A stretch of 37,824 nt of DNA, from the NCBI GenBank assembly GCA_944363395.1, contig CALVUC010000015.1, forward strand, positions 1 through 37,824, in the 5' to 3' direction. How positions within the stretch are numbered: position 1 is the stretch's first letter; the number at the start of each line of letters is the position of its first letter. Of the stretch, positions 7,294 through 14,094 are shown one piece after another. The notes under the pieces were generated by a model, which worked only from the letters and a program-made list of their open reading frames with translations, was not told the origin of the DNA and did not search any database. This stretch comes from an uncultured Clostridia bacterium. Its GTDB lineage: Bacteria; Bacillota; Clostridia; Christensenellales; Borkfalkiaceae. A program made the translations under genes and the position numbers.

Positions 7294-7455
7294 ATGGCGA
7301 GAAATAGACAGGAAACAGGCATACAAAATAGCGAGTTTGATTCGCTCGCACGATTTCTGCTGCCCGTTATACGCTCGTTTATGGCTGACAAAAATAATCA
7401 GCGAGAGTTTAAGGCGTGGCAAGCAGAAAGAAAATCAAAACTGAATGAAAGTTGA
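7294..7455 (+). CDS. small conserved protein downstream of relaxase
   Basis: A 53-residue ORF (MARNRQETGIQNSEF..., ending KSKLNES). The pattern FDSLARFLLP...REFKAWQAER resembles small proteins (FDxLARCLLPxI...REFxxWxA) that I recall directly after MobV-type relaxase genes in Firmicutes mobile elements. Their function is unknown. It overlaps a 60-codon ORF starting at 7262 in another frame; that one follows AGGAGG at a tight two-base spacing but has no family-like content. The start ATG at 7294 follows GGGGG, so translation may depend on coupling. I prefer this frame on family resemblance. Confidence 0.6.
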   Translation: MARNRQETGIQNSEFDSLARFLLPVIRSFMADKNNQREFKAWQAERKSKLNES

Positions 7456-7484
7456 AATTTTATTCGAATTGGTTTTAGAATAAT

Positions 7485-7527
7485 AAAAATAGAAACAAAG
7501 CCTTTAATGAGCTTTGTTTCTATTTTT
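7485..7527. terminator. bidirectional intrinsic terminator
   Basis: AAAAATAGAAACAAAGC (7485-7501) and GCTTTGTTTCTATTTTT (7511-7527) form a perfect 17-bp stem with a 9-base loop and T-runs on both strands. It separates the rightward mob operon from the leftward thyX operon. Confidence 0.85.
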
Positions 7528-7543
7528 TTTAGCTGGGGTTTAT

Positions 7544-7849
7544 TTATAACTTTGTACATTTAATTAAAATTTCTTTCGCACGTATATCTGTTGCACCCAA
7601 TTCCTTATCCCAATCTTTTGCATTTACAAATCTAGCAAATTCCACTTTTAAGTTGTGTCGTAAACATAAACTTCTTATTTCATTCAAAGTATAACGCCTA
7701 TCTCGAACTATTAACTCGATTGGAAGTTCTCTTCCTTGTTCAAATCTTTCTTTGCGATATACAATATATAGTATAGAACACTCTTGTAAAATATCATCAT
7801 GAGAAGCGATTTCTAATGGTGATAAAGCTTCATATTTAATATTATTCAT
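7544..7849 (-). CDS. small protein co-transcribed with thyX, possible methyltransferase C-terminal fragment
   Basis: About 101 residues, second gene of the thyX transcript. An ATG at 7861 overlaps the thyX stop by one base (TAATG), but the ATG at 7849 has AGGA five bases upstream and is the better start. The segment RRYTLNEIRSLCLRHNLKV, followed by DKELGATDIRAKEILIKC, resembles the end of class I SAM-dependent methyltransferases (YSxEEIxxLLxxxGFxV...AKEIL). No SAM-binding glycine motif precedes it. It could thus be a truncated methyltransferase, or a free-standing small protein that only looks similar. It is AT-rich like thyX and unlike the core genes to the right. Confidence 0.55.
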   Translation of the reverse strand: MNNIKYEALSPLEIASHDDILQECSILYIVYRKERFEQGRELPIELIVRDRRYTLNEIRSLCLRHNLKVEFARFVNAKDWDKELGATDIRAKEILIKCTKL

Positions 7850-7860
7850 ATCTATCCTCA

Positions 7861-8475
7861 TTAAATATCATCAAAAATAATTGGAATTAATAATTTAAAT
7901 TCATCTAATATCTTACAAGCAATTTCCCTCATTTGAGGATGCGCTTGTGGAGCGGTGCGCAATTTTAAAAAATGTCGCCATTCTCGTAAATTATATGTAA
8001 CTATAATTTCAGTTTTTAATGAAGTAGGTAGTACCGTTCGTGCTTCTTGTGGTGATGCTCCCATTTCTAAAAGTTTAAAATAATACTCTTCAGCTTTATT
8101 CATGGCTTCTTGCCAGATGTGGAGCTTTTCATTATTCACAAAAAAAGAAGGTGTTATAACTGTAATTTCATTTCCAAATTTATCGAGTGAGTAATTACAG
8201 TATCTAGTACTTTCTTGCGAATAGCTTCCTATCCTGTGCCTAACAATCTCATGAGATACTCCTCTATCACAAATTATTCTAACAGTAATCTTTTCATGTT
8301 CAAGAACAGATTCGTGTTTATTCTCTATTATTTTTTTTATAAATATTTCTGACGATCTTTTATTAATCTTATCTTCGCTTTTATAGCATACCCTCCCATA
8401 TCGCTCTAAGTTCTCCAAAATATTGCTTAAAGAATTTTTTCCTTCAATTTCAACAGAAAAAGATCTTTCTAACAT
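7861..8475 (-). CDS. thyX: FAD-dependent thymidylate synthase
   Basis: Makes dTMP from dUMP using methylene-tetrahydrofolate, FAD and NADPH. The ThyX signature RHRX7S is intact as RHRIGSYSQES, followed by TRY. Other family blocks include HESVLEHEKITV near residue 55 and PQEARTVLPTSLKTEI near residue 143. At 204 residues it is in the short range for ThyX. AGGAGG lies nine bases before the ATG, and a good promoter precedes it. The gene is very AT-rich beside a tRNA operon in a GC-rich genome, which suggests acquisition, possibly from a phage or as cargo of the neighbouring element. Whether the host has another thymidylate synthase cannot be told here. Confidence 0.95.
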   Translation of the reverse strand: MLERSFSVEIEGKNSLSNILENLERYGRVCYKSEDKINKRSSEIFIKKIIENKHESVLEHEKITVRIICDRGVSHEIVRHRIGSYSQESTRYCNYSLDKFGNEITVITPSFFVNNEKLHIWQEAMNKAEEYYFKLLEMGASPQEARTVLPTSLKTEIIVTYNLREWRHFLKLRTAPQAHPQMREIACKILDEFKLLIPIIFDDI

Positions 8476-8502
8476 TATAATATTCCTCCTATGGTTTTTT
8501 AT

Positions 8503-8531
8503 ATTATAAACTATTTATTAAAATTTTACAA
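8503..8531 (-). promoter_or_regulatory. sigma70 promoter of thyX
   Basis: On the minus strand TTGTAA (8526-8531), a 17-base spacer and TATAAT (8503-8508) precede thyX by about 28 bases. Confidence 0.65.
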
Positions 8532-8570
8532 TACAATTAAACTATTTCTTTAAGTTTTAAAAAATAAATG

Positions 8571-8614
8571 TTAAAGGCGAATCCGTCTCCTAATGGAAAC
8601 GGGTTCGCCTTTAA
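8571..8614 (-). terminator. terminator of tRNA operon
   Basis: TTAAAGGCGAATCCGT (8571-8586) pairs with ACGGGTTCGCCTTTAA (8599-8614) with one wobble pair. It sits just past the 3' end of tRNA-Glu and is followed on the minus strand by AT-rich sequence ending in a T-run. It marks the limit of GC-rich core sequence on this side. Confidence 0.75.
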
Positions 8615-8620
8615 CTTGTT

Positions 8621-8695
8621 TGGTGACCCCGACGGGAATCGAACCCATGATACCACCGTGAAAGGGTGGTGTCTTAACCTCTTGACCACGGGGCC
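8621..8695 (-). tRNA. tRNA-Glu (UUC)
   Basis: A cloverleaf can be drawn with a 7-bp acceptor (GGCCCCG with CGGGGTC), T-arm GGTTCGATTCC and anticodon loop CTTTCAC, giving anticodon TTC. CCA is encoded. It is the third gene of the fMet-Met-Glu operon. Confidence 0.96.
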
Positions 8696-8703
8696 GAGAA
8701 TAT

Positions 8704-8726
8704 AAAATCGGCTGAAAGCCGATTTT
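8704..8726. terminator. hairpin between tRNA-Met and tRNA-Glu
   Basis: AAAATCGGCT (8704-8713) and AGCCGATTTT (8717-8726) form a perfect stem with loop GAA in the spacer. On the minus strand it ends in TTTTATA, so it may terminate some transcripts before tRNA-Glu or guide processing. Confidence 0.5.
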
Positions 8727-8727
8727 T

Positions 8728-8804
8728 TGGTAGCGATGAGTGGAGTCGAACCGCTGACCTATCGGGTATGAACCGATCGCTCTAACCAACTAAGCTACAT
8801 CGCC
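8728..8804 (-). tRNA. tRNA-Met (CAU), elongator type
   Basis: 77 bases with encoded CCA. The acceptor GGCGATG pairs with CATCGCT including a G-U first pair. The anticodon loop TTCATAC gives CAT. The paired first position argues for an elongator rather than an initiator. A lysidine-modified Ile tRNA cannot be fully excluded from sequence alone. Confidence 0.93.
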
Positions 8805-8807
8805 GTA

Positions 8808-8884
<77 letters not shown>

Positions 8885-8917
8885 ATGTTGGTACCCGGAT
8901 GACCGAATAGCTTATTT

Positions 8918-8946
8918 ATTGTAACGGAAAAAGCCTCCGTTGTCAA
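8918..8946 (-). promoter_or_regulatory. strong promoter of tRNA operon
   Basis: On the minus strand a consensus TTGACA (8941-8946), a 17-base spacer and TACAAT (8918-8923) lie about 34 bases before tRNA-fMet. Confidence 0.85.
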
Positions 8947-8952
8947 CCGTTT

Positions 8953-8980
8953 TTGAAAAAAATTTCCGACTTTTTTTCAA
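8953..8980 (-). terminator. terminator downstream of asparaginase
   Basis: TTGAAAAAAA (8953-8962) and TTTTTTTCAA (8971-8980) form an AT-only stem with an 8-base loop, 31 bases past the asparaginase stop. It lies directly upstream of the tRNA promoter. Confidence 0.5.
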
Positions 8981-9011
8981 ATCGCCGATTTTTTTCACGC
9001 AGAACGAGCTT

Positions 9012-10004
9012 TCAGAAGATATCCCTGCCGACGGGACGGTAAAACAACTCCTCCGCCGCCGCGCCGCGCGCCTGCGCAAGCACCCACATGAGTTTGGTGA
9101 CCGTCGCTTCCAGTGTCATGCAGCGCGCCTCCAGGAGTTTCCCGCACGCACGCAGCCTTCTGCCGACGGCATACTTGTCCATTGCGCTCCCCTCCCGCTC
9201 GACCTGCGTGGTGAGCACCGCCGTCTTTCCGCTCCCCAGAAAGCGCGCGAGCCGCAGAAAGAAAGCGTCGTTCTCGTAATTGGGAAGCCCGCCCGCCCCG
9301 AACGATTCGATGACCAGCCCGTCGCAATGCGCGTCGAGATAATCGAAGATCTCCGCGCGCAGTCCGGGGATCATCTTCAGGACAAAGACATTCTCGTTGA
9401 GCGCGTGAAAAAAGACGGGCGCGCCCTGCGGTTTGGGATCTTCAATATAGTAAAAGGGTCTGCCCTCGCGCATGACGGCGACGGCGGGGAAATCGATGCT
9501 CGAAAAGGCGTTGTAACTGCGCGTGCGCGTCTTTTTGGCGCGCGTCCCCAAAATGACGCTGCCGTTGAACACAATGCGCACGCCGAAGGCGCGCTCGTCC
9601 GCGCAGAACAGGAAGGCGTCCGACAAATTGCCGCGCGCATCGGTATCGCGCGAATAGGCGGACCGCTGCGAGCCCGTCAGAACGATGGGTTTGGCTGCGT
9701 TCTGCACAAGATAGGAGAGCGCGGCGGCGGTGTACGCCATCGTGTCCGTCCCGTGCGTGACGACAAAGCCGTCGTACGCCCCGTAATGCTCTTCGATGAT
9801 GCGCGCGATCGCCAGCCAATGCACGGCGTAGACGTTGGTGCTGTCCAGATTGAAGGGCTGGACGGTATCCACCTCACACACGTCTCCGACTTCCGGCACG
9901 CAGCACAGCAGTTCCTCGGACGAGAGCGCGGGCGCGAGCCCCTCTTCCGTCTCCTTGGAGGCGATCGTGCCTCCCGTAGCGATCAAAAGGATCTTCTTTT
10001 TCAT
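9012..10004 (-). CDS. ansA: L-asparaginase (bacterial type I/II fold)
   Basis: Hydrolyses L-asparagine to aspartate and ammonia. The 330-residue product has both signature threonine motifs, ATGGTIAS near residue 9 and HGTDTM near residue 84, plus the supporting blocks LTGSQRS and GAGGLPN. No signal peptide is seen, so a cytoplasmic type I enzyme is favoured. The start ATG at 10004 overlaps the upstream stop by one base (TGATG), indicating translational coupling. A longer in-frame extension to 10277 is arginine-rich shadow sequence and is rejected. It is the last gene of a three-gene operon with an unknown protein and a nucleotidyltransferase. Confidence 0.93.
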   Translation of the reverse strand: MKKKILLIATGGTIASKETEEGLAPALSSEELLCCVPEVGDVCEVDTVQPFNLDSTNVYAVHWLAIARIIEEHYGAYDGFVVTHGTDTMAYTAAALSYLVQNAAKPIVLTGSQRSAYSRDTDARGNLSDAFLFCADERAFGVRIVFNGSVILGTRAKKTRTRSYNAFSSIDFPAVAVMREGRPFYYIEDPKPQGAPVFFHALNENVFVLKMIPGLRAEIFDYLDAHCDGLVIESFGAGGLPNYENDAFFLRLARFLGSGKTAVLTTQVEREGSAMDKYAVGRRLRACGKLLEARCMTLEATVTKLMWVLAQARGAAAEELFYRPVGRDIF

Positions 10005-10639
10005 CAATGCAACAACTCCGCAATGTCGTGATACGCGGCGCGTCCGAGCCCCGCACGCCACAGCCACTCCTCCGCCCCGAGCGCAAGCAGCGGCGCGATC
10101 TCCTCCGCGCTGCCGAGACGGCGGGCATCCGTCCGCACGTCGCTCTCCCGCACGCCTGCCGCGAGCAGCAGCGCCGCCGCGAGGACGCGGGAACAGGGGC
10201 CGCAAAGCTGTGCGCATCCCCTTGCCCGCAGCAGGTCGACGAGGACGTCCTTCAGATCGTCCCGTCCGCAAAAACACACCGTCGTCACCCCGTAATCGCC
10301 GCCGTCACCCTCACCGACGACGATGCGCCCGAGACGGGTATAGTGCTTCTGATCGTAGGCAAGCCCGCCCAGTTCGAGCAAAAAGCCCTGCGGGAGCGCG
10401 ATCCTGCGCGCGCCGAGCGGCGCCGCTGTCTGCTTGATGCACCGCATATCGTACGGGGCGTCCCGCTCCTCGGCGGCGAGCACGCGTTCGACGGCGGCGC
10501 ATTGCAGCCTGTCGTGCGCGCCGACGGGCGCGAGCACGCGCATCCCCTCCCGCAGGGGGAAGGGCGAAAGATACCAGTACGTCCTGTCCGAAAGATTGGC
10601 GTCCGCCGTAAAACGGAGCGCGGCAAACGTCCTCACCAT
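10004..10639 (-). CDS. hypothetical protein between nucleotidyltransferase and asparaginase
   Basis: A 211-residue protein I cannot name. The N-terminal 55 residues (DRTYWYLSP...LREGMRVLAPVGAHDRLQCAAVE) have the look of a small barrel like the N-terminal domain of PriA-type proteins (DRxFxYxxP...GxRVxVPFG). The C-terminal half (LCGPCSRVLAAALLLAAGVRE) recalls the phosphate-loop helix of tyrosine phosphatases, but the HCx5R motif is absent. The start at 10639 overlaps the end of the nucleotidyltransferase gene by seven bases, and the stop overlaps the asparaginase start. All three are thus expressed together. Codon bias matches the core genome. Confidence 0.75.
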   Translation of the reverse strand: MVRTFAALRFTADANLSDRTYWYLSPFPLREGMRVLAPVGAHDRLQCAAVERVLAAEERDAPYDMRCIKQTAAPLGARRIALPQGFLLELGGLAYDQKHYTRLGRIVVGEGDGGDYGVTTVCFCGRDDLKDVLVDLLRARGCAQLCGPCSRVLAAALLLAAGVRESDVRTDARRLGSAEEIAPLLALGAEEWLWRAGLGRAAYHDIAELLH

Positions 10640-11427
10640 TCGTTGGGGAAGGGCGGATCGTTTTCCAGCCACCAGTCCTCGTAATACTTCACATACTGCG
10701 AGCAGCTCTCGCTCACGTCGTCGACGACGGGCAGCGACGTCTCCGCGCGGAACGCCTGTACGAACGCCTCGCAATTTTCCCGGGTGACGTCCGCAAGGAG
10801 CGCCGCGCCCAGTTCGAGAATATCGGCAGGACGCTTCTTGCAGGCGCGCACCGTCTCTTCCAGACGGCGGTTGCAGGGAAAGAGCGCCCTGTTTTCCAGC
10901 AAAATGAGGCGGTACACGCTGTACACGATCTCCTGCGCGAGATGGGCGCGCATGAAGCGGTTGTCCTCCGGCACGATATGGAGAAAATAGCCGTAGTTGA
11001 GCTGCAGATCGGCGCAAAAACAGGCGAGCTTTTCCGGGACGGTGTGCTCCGGATAGCGCCCGATCGCATCGACGGGGGCGGGGATGTCCGCGTCCTTGCT
11101 GCACAGCACCTGCGCCTTGACGTAGGCGTTGCGCGTGGGTTCGCTGGCATACCGCGCCGCGCGCTCCAGAATGGCTTTGGTCTTGTACTTGACGTCGAAA
11201 TAGCCGCCCTCATAAGTGCAGTATCCCGTGATGACCTCGGCAAGACGCTTGTGCGCGGCGAGGTCGGCGTACGTTTCCTCCGTAACGACGACGATGGCGT
11301 CGATATCCGAATCGGGGCGGGCGTTGCCCTTGACGGTGGAGCCGTCCAGGATGACGGCGATGACGCCCTCCCTTCCTTCAAAGTATTCCCTGAGTTTTTG
11401 CGCGCTTTCGAGATGATGGCTGTACAT
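10633..11427 (-). CDS. nucleotidyltransferase-fold protein (MNT/aminoglycoside adenylyltransferase-like)
   Basis: The 264-residue product starts with a nucleotidyltransferase fold: GST...(9 residues)...DSDID near residues 28-42 is the GSxxxG/DxD-type catalytic motif that binds the metal-nucleotide. The rest is helical, in the manner of DUF4037 or streptomycin adenylyltransferase-like proteins. The substrate cannot be inferred; a drug-modifying role should not be assumed. The start at 11427 follows GGAGGAT with good spacing. It heads the three-gene operon ending with asparaginase. Confidence 0.8.
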   Translation of the reverse strand: MYSHHLESAQKLREYFEGREGVIAVILDGSTVKGNARPDSDIDAIVVVTEETYADLAAHKRLAEVITGYCTYEGGYFDVKYKTKAILERAARYASEPTRNAYVKAQVLCSKDADIPAPVDAIGRYPEHTVPEKLACFCADLQLNYGYFLHIVPEDNRFMRAHLAQEIVYSVYRLILLENRALFPCNRRLEETVRACKKRPADILELGAALLADVTRENCEAFVQAFRAETSLPVVDDVSESCSQYVKYYEDWWLENDPPFPNEW

Positions 11428-11455
11428 GATATCCTCCGATGCTGCGTTCCGAAAA

Positions 11456-11481
11456 GCGCCCGCCGCTTTTGCGGCGGGCGC
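11456..11481 (-). terminator. terminator of Wzz-like gene
   Basis: GCGCCCGCCGC (11456-11466) and GCGGCGGGCGC (11471-11481) form a perfect 11-bp stem with a four-base loop. The T-run TTTTC on the minus strand comes five bases past the stop at 11487. Confidence 0.85.
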
Positions 11482-11486
11482 CCCGA

Positions 11487-12740
11487 TCACGCTTGTTGTT
11501 TGCTGCGGCGGCTGCGGGAGACGCAGACGCCGATCGCGCCGACGAGGAACACGACGATGAACGCCGCAACGCCGCCGATCGCGGGGCTGATGCCGCCCGT
11601 CGCATCCGCCGAACGGGAGACAAAATCGCTGAACGTATTCTGCGCGTAGATGGCTGCCGTGACAGAGGTGAGCGTCTTGCCCGCCGCGTTGAGCGAATGG
11701 AAGCAATCGTCGAGCCGATCCGCGAACTTCACCGCCTCCTCATAGGTGAGCGAACCGCCCGTGCCGTCCGCCCCGATCTGCGTCTCGATGATGGCGTTGC
11801 GCTCGATGTAGGAGGTGAGCAGCGACGACAAAGAGACATCGCCCGAGACGGCCGTCTCCTTCTCCGAGGACGTACGCAGCGCCGCAGTGGGCGCGAGCGC
11901 CGCCTGCAGGTCGGCGATGATGAGCTCGTTGCGCTCCTTCTCGTCGAGGAGCTGTTCGCGGCGGTCTTCGACCGCCTGCTCCAGCGTCTCGCCGTCCCCG
12001 TACAGAAGTCCGAACCCGCCGTTCTCGCACTGCGCCTTCAGACTTTCGCGCAGACCGCTGCTGAACAGGCTGTACAGGTCGGCGCGGTAATCGGACAGCG
12101 AACGTCCCACGCCGTTGTAGATGACGCGGTAGCCCGCGGAATACGTCTCGATCCAGCCGTCGTAGGCATTGAGCATGGCGTCGTACTCGTTGGCGAGCAG
12201 TTCGAGGCGCGCATCAAAGGAACTTGCGCGGAACGCCTCCTCGCTGATGCTGTATTCGAGCTGAGACGCCCGCTCGATGATATTATTTTCCGTCGCCCCG
12301 ACGAGGGCGATGATGAACGCCTCCGCCGCGTCCGCATTGGCGAAATAGCTGCCGCCGACGCTGATCGTGTACGTCCTCTGCGCGCTCGTATCGTCCGACG
12401 TGTTGAGCGAGATGGAGATATTGTCCTCTTTCAGCATTTTTGCGGTATCCACGCCCGCAAAGCGGTCGTCCGAAGCCTTGGCGTCCTCCAGCCGCTCCTG
12501 CGAGATGATGGTGCGGTAGGAAAAGCGGGAGCCGTCGGGATACTGCCCGCTCTCGTCCGAAGGATAGACGAGGCTGAACTGCATCGAATAATATGTAAGG
12601 GACGGATTGACGGCGAGCGCCAGAACGAGCGCCGCCAGGACGGCGGCGAGCACGGACGCGCCGAGCACCCACCAGATGCGCCTGCCGATCAGACGGCAGA
12701 TCTCCCCGAACGTGAGGCCGCTCTCTTCTTGTTCTTCCAT
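11487..12740 (-). CDS. membrane protein with Wzz-like (chain-length determinant) topology
   Basis: A 417-residue protein with two membrane segments, one near residues 23-45 (WWVLGASVLAAVLAALVLAL) and one near 386-408, and a large extracytoplasmic region rich in helices between them. A short basic tail follows. This is the topology of polysaccharide co-polymerases (Wzz, CapA), which set chain length of surface polymers; sequence identity to that family is only suggestive. No tyrosine kinase domain is attached and no polysaccharide genes are in view, so the role is open. The start at 12740 is the first ATG of the open frame, before a clear N-terminal cytoplasmic leader. It has its own terminator. 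Confidence 0.6.
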   Translation of the reverse strand: MEEQEESGLTFGEICRLIGRRIWWVLGASVLAAVLAALVLALAVNPSLTYYSMQFSLVYPSDESGQYPDGSRFSYRTIISQERLEDAKASDDRFAGVDTAKMLKEDNISISLNTSDDTSAQRTYTISVGGSYFANADAAEAFIIALVGATENNIIERASQLEYSISEEAFRASSFDARLELLANEYDAMLNAYDGWIETYSAGYRVIYNGVGRSLSDYRADLYSLFSSGLRESLKAQCENGGFGLLYGDGETLEQAVEDRREQLLDEKERNELIIADLQAALAPTAALRTSSEKETAVSGDVSLSSLLTSYIERNAIIETQIGADGTGGSLTYEEAVKFADRLDDCFHSLNAAGKTLTSVTAAIYAQNTFSDFVSRSADATGGISPAIGGVAAFIVVFLVGAIGVCVSRSRRSKQQA

Positions 12741-12841
12741 GTTCTTTCCCCTTTGATCAGGATACCGACATTATACACGATTTCCGCAGCGCCGTCAACA
12801 TTTTTCGGCGATCGCGCGCAGCTGCCGCCCGCAGGCGGGCT

Positions 12842-13369
12842 TCATTCTCTTTCCGCCCGTGCGCGCGCCTCTTCCCGCTCGGCGCGGAGCGTCCCCGCGA
12901 GCAGCCTTCTGACGGGCGCGATCCGCCCCTCATAGACGGTGCCGACGAGGTCGATCGCATACAGCCTGAGCGTTTTCAGCCGCGCGCCCTTCCCGTCGAG
13001 CAGCAGGCTTTTGAGCTCTTCCACCGAGAGATCGAAGGTGACGGACGCGCGCTGTTCGATGACGAGGTGCGCCTCCTCGGAAAGCCCCGCCTTGCTGCGG
13101 TAGAGCGCGGTGAGGTCGAAGGCGACCCCGCCGTTTTTGACGCCGATCTCGCGCAGGGCGACTTCCCGCACCGAACGGTTGCCCACGGTGAGCGACGCAT
13201 AGGGCGTGCGCGTGACGCGGTCGGCGGCATAGAGCGCCGTAAAGCGAAGGCGCTGGACGCAGAACTGGCTGCGCAGCGCAAACAAGATCCAAAGTGCGAT
13301 GCCGAGCATGACGAGCGCGGCTATGCCGATGACGAGGACGAGAACGCCCGCATTTTCATTGAGCCACAT
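12842..13369 (-). CDS. membrane-anchored protein of unknown function, paralogue A
   Basis: A 175-residue protein with one N-terminal transmembrane helix (about residues 8-31) and an outside or inside domain of about 130 residues. It is a clear paralogue of the gene at 13483-14013. They share LTVGNRS, REVALREIGVKNGGVAFDLT, EELKSLLLDGKGARLK and DLVGTVYEG nearly unchanged. The start at 13369 follows AGGAGG by eight bases; the ATG at 13374 is too close. I do not recognise the family. The C-terminus is rich in Glu, Arg and Ala and probably helical. The tandem pair suggests partner subunits or divergence after duplication. Confidence 0.7.
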   Translation of the reverse strand: MWLNENAGVLVLVIGIAALVMLGIALWILFALRSQFCVQRLRFTALYAADRVTRTPYASLTVGNRSVREVALREIGVKNGGVAFDLTALYRSKAGLSEEAHLVIEQRASVTFDLSVEELKSLLLDGKGARLKTLRLYAIDLVGTVYEGRIAPVRRLLAGTLRAEREEARARAERE

Positions 13370-13451
13370 ACCATGTTCCTCCTCGCGGATGACCCGCTTT
13401 TTGGGGCTATTATACACAACGCTGCCCCTTCTGTCAACTCTTCCGCGGCAA

Positions 13452-13480
13452 ACGGGGCGCCGCTCGCCGCGGCGCCCCGT
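13452..13480 (-). terminator. hairpin between the paralogue genes
   Basis: ACGGGGCGCCGC (13452-13463) and GCGGCGCCCCGT (13469-13480) form a perfect 12-bp stem starting three bases past the stop of paralogue B. Only TTT follows, so termination may be partial. Confidence 0.65.
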
Positions 13481-13482
13481 CC

Positions 13483-14013
13483 TTATTCCCTATGCTCCGG
13501 AGCGACGACGCGCCGCTCGCTGCGGGGGTCCATCGCCTCCGCAAGCAGCTTTCTGACGTCGCCGATCGCGCCCTCGTAGACGGTGCCGACAAGGTCGACC
13601 GCATACATCCTGAGCTTTTTGAGCCGCGCGCCCTTCCCGTCGAGCAGCAGGCTCTTGAGTTCTTCCACCGAGAGATCGAAGGAGACCGCGGCGCGCTGTT
13701 CGACGACGATATGCGCCGTCTCCGCAAGCCCCGCCTTGTAGCGGTAGAGGTCGGTGAGGTCGAAGGCGACCCCGCCGTTCTTGACGCCGATCTCGCGCAG
13801 GGCGACCTCCCGCAGGGAGCGGTTGCCCACGGTGAGCGCCGCGTAGCGGGAGCGCGTGATGCGGTCGACGGCGTTGAGCCCCGTAAACCGAAGGCGGCGC
13901 TCGCCCATCTGTCCGCGCAGGGAAAACAAGAGCCAGAGCGCGATGCCGAGGAGCGCCGCGATGACCGCGCCCCAGATGAGCAGCAGGATGCCCGTATTGT
14001 CGTTGATCCACAT
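13483..14013 (-). CDS. membrane-anchored protein of unknown function, paralogue B
   Basis: A 176-residue protein with an N-terminal transmembrane helix (about residues 7-31). Its soluble domain matches paralogue A along its length, including LTVGNRSLREVALREIGVK and the LLLDGKGARLKKLR...DLVGTVYEG block. GGAGGATGAT precedes the ATG. It lies upstream of paralogue A, 113 bases away across a hairpin. The strongest conservation is in the soluble domain, not the anchor, so that domain carries the function. No catalytic pattern is evident. Confidence 0.7.
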   Translation of the reverse strand: MWINDNTGILLLIWGAVIAALLGIALWLLFSLRGQMGERRLRFTGLNAVDRITRSRYAALTVGNRSLREVALREIGVKNGGVAFDLTDLYRYKAGLAETAHIVVEQRAAVSFDLSVEELKSLLLDGKGARLKKLRMYAVDLVGTVYEGAIGDVRKLLAEAMDPRSERRVVAPEHRE

Positions 14014-14026
14014 ATCATCCTCCTCC

Positions 14027-14066
14027 GAGCGCCGCCCGCCTGCCGCTTGGCAGGCGGGCGGCGCTC
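14027..14066. repeat. long perfect hairpin upstream of paralogue B
   Basis: GAGCGCCGCCCGCCTGCC (14027-14044) and GGCAGGCGGGCGGCGCTC (14049-14066) make an 18-bp perfect stem with loop GCTT. A T-run follows only on the plus strand. On the gene strand it is followed at once by the ribosome site of paralogue B, so it may block read-through, protect the mRNA end or tune translation. Confidence 0.75.
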
Positions 14067-14094
14067 TTTTTCGGGATACGTCCCCCCGTTTTTG

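Noticed and set aside
7262..7444. 60-codon ORF after the relaxase
   Set aside because: Its content is unlike any family; the overlapping frame from 7294 matches a small protein known beside MobV relaxases. The good AGGAGG before 7262 leaves some doubt.
8940..10031. 363-codon plus-strand ORF over asparaginase
   Set aside because: It is the antisense shadow of a clear asparaginase gene; GC-rich third positions remove stops on the opposite strand.
10004..10639. tyrosine phosphatase activity
   Set aside because: The helix after LCGPCSRV resembles the phosphatase loop region, but the HCx5R catalytic motif is absent.
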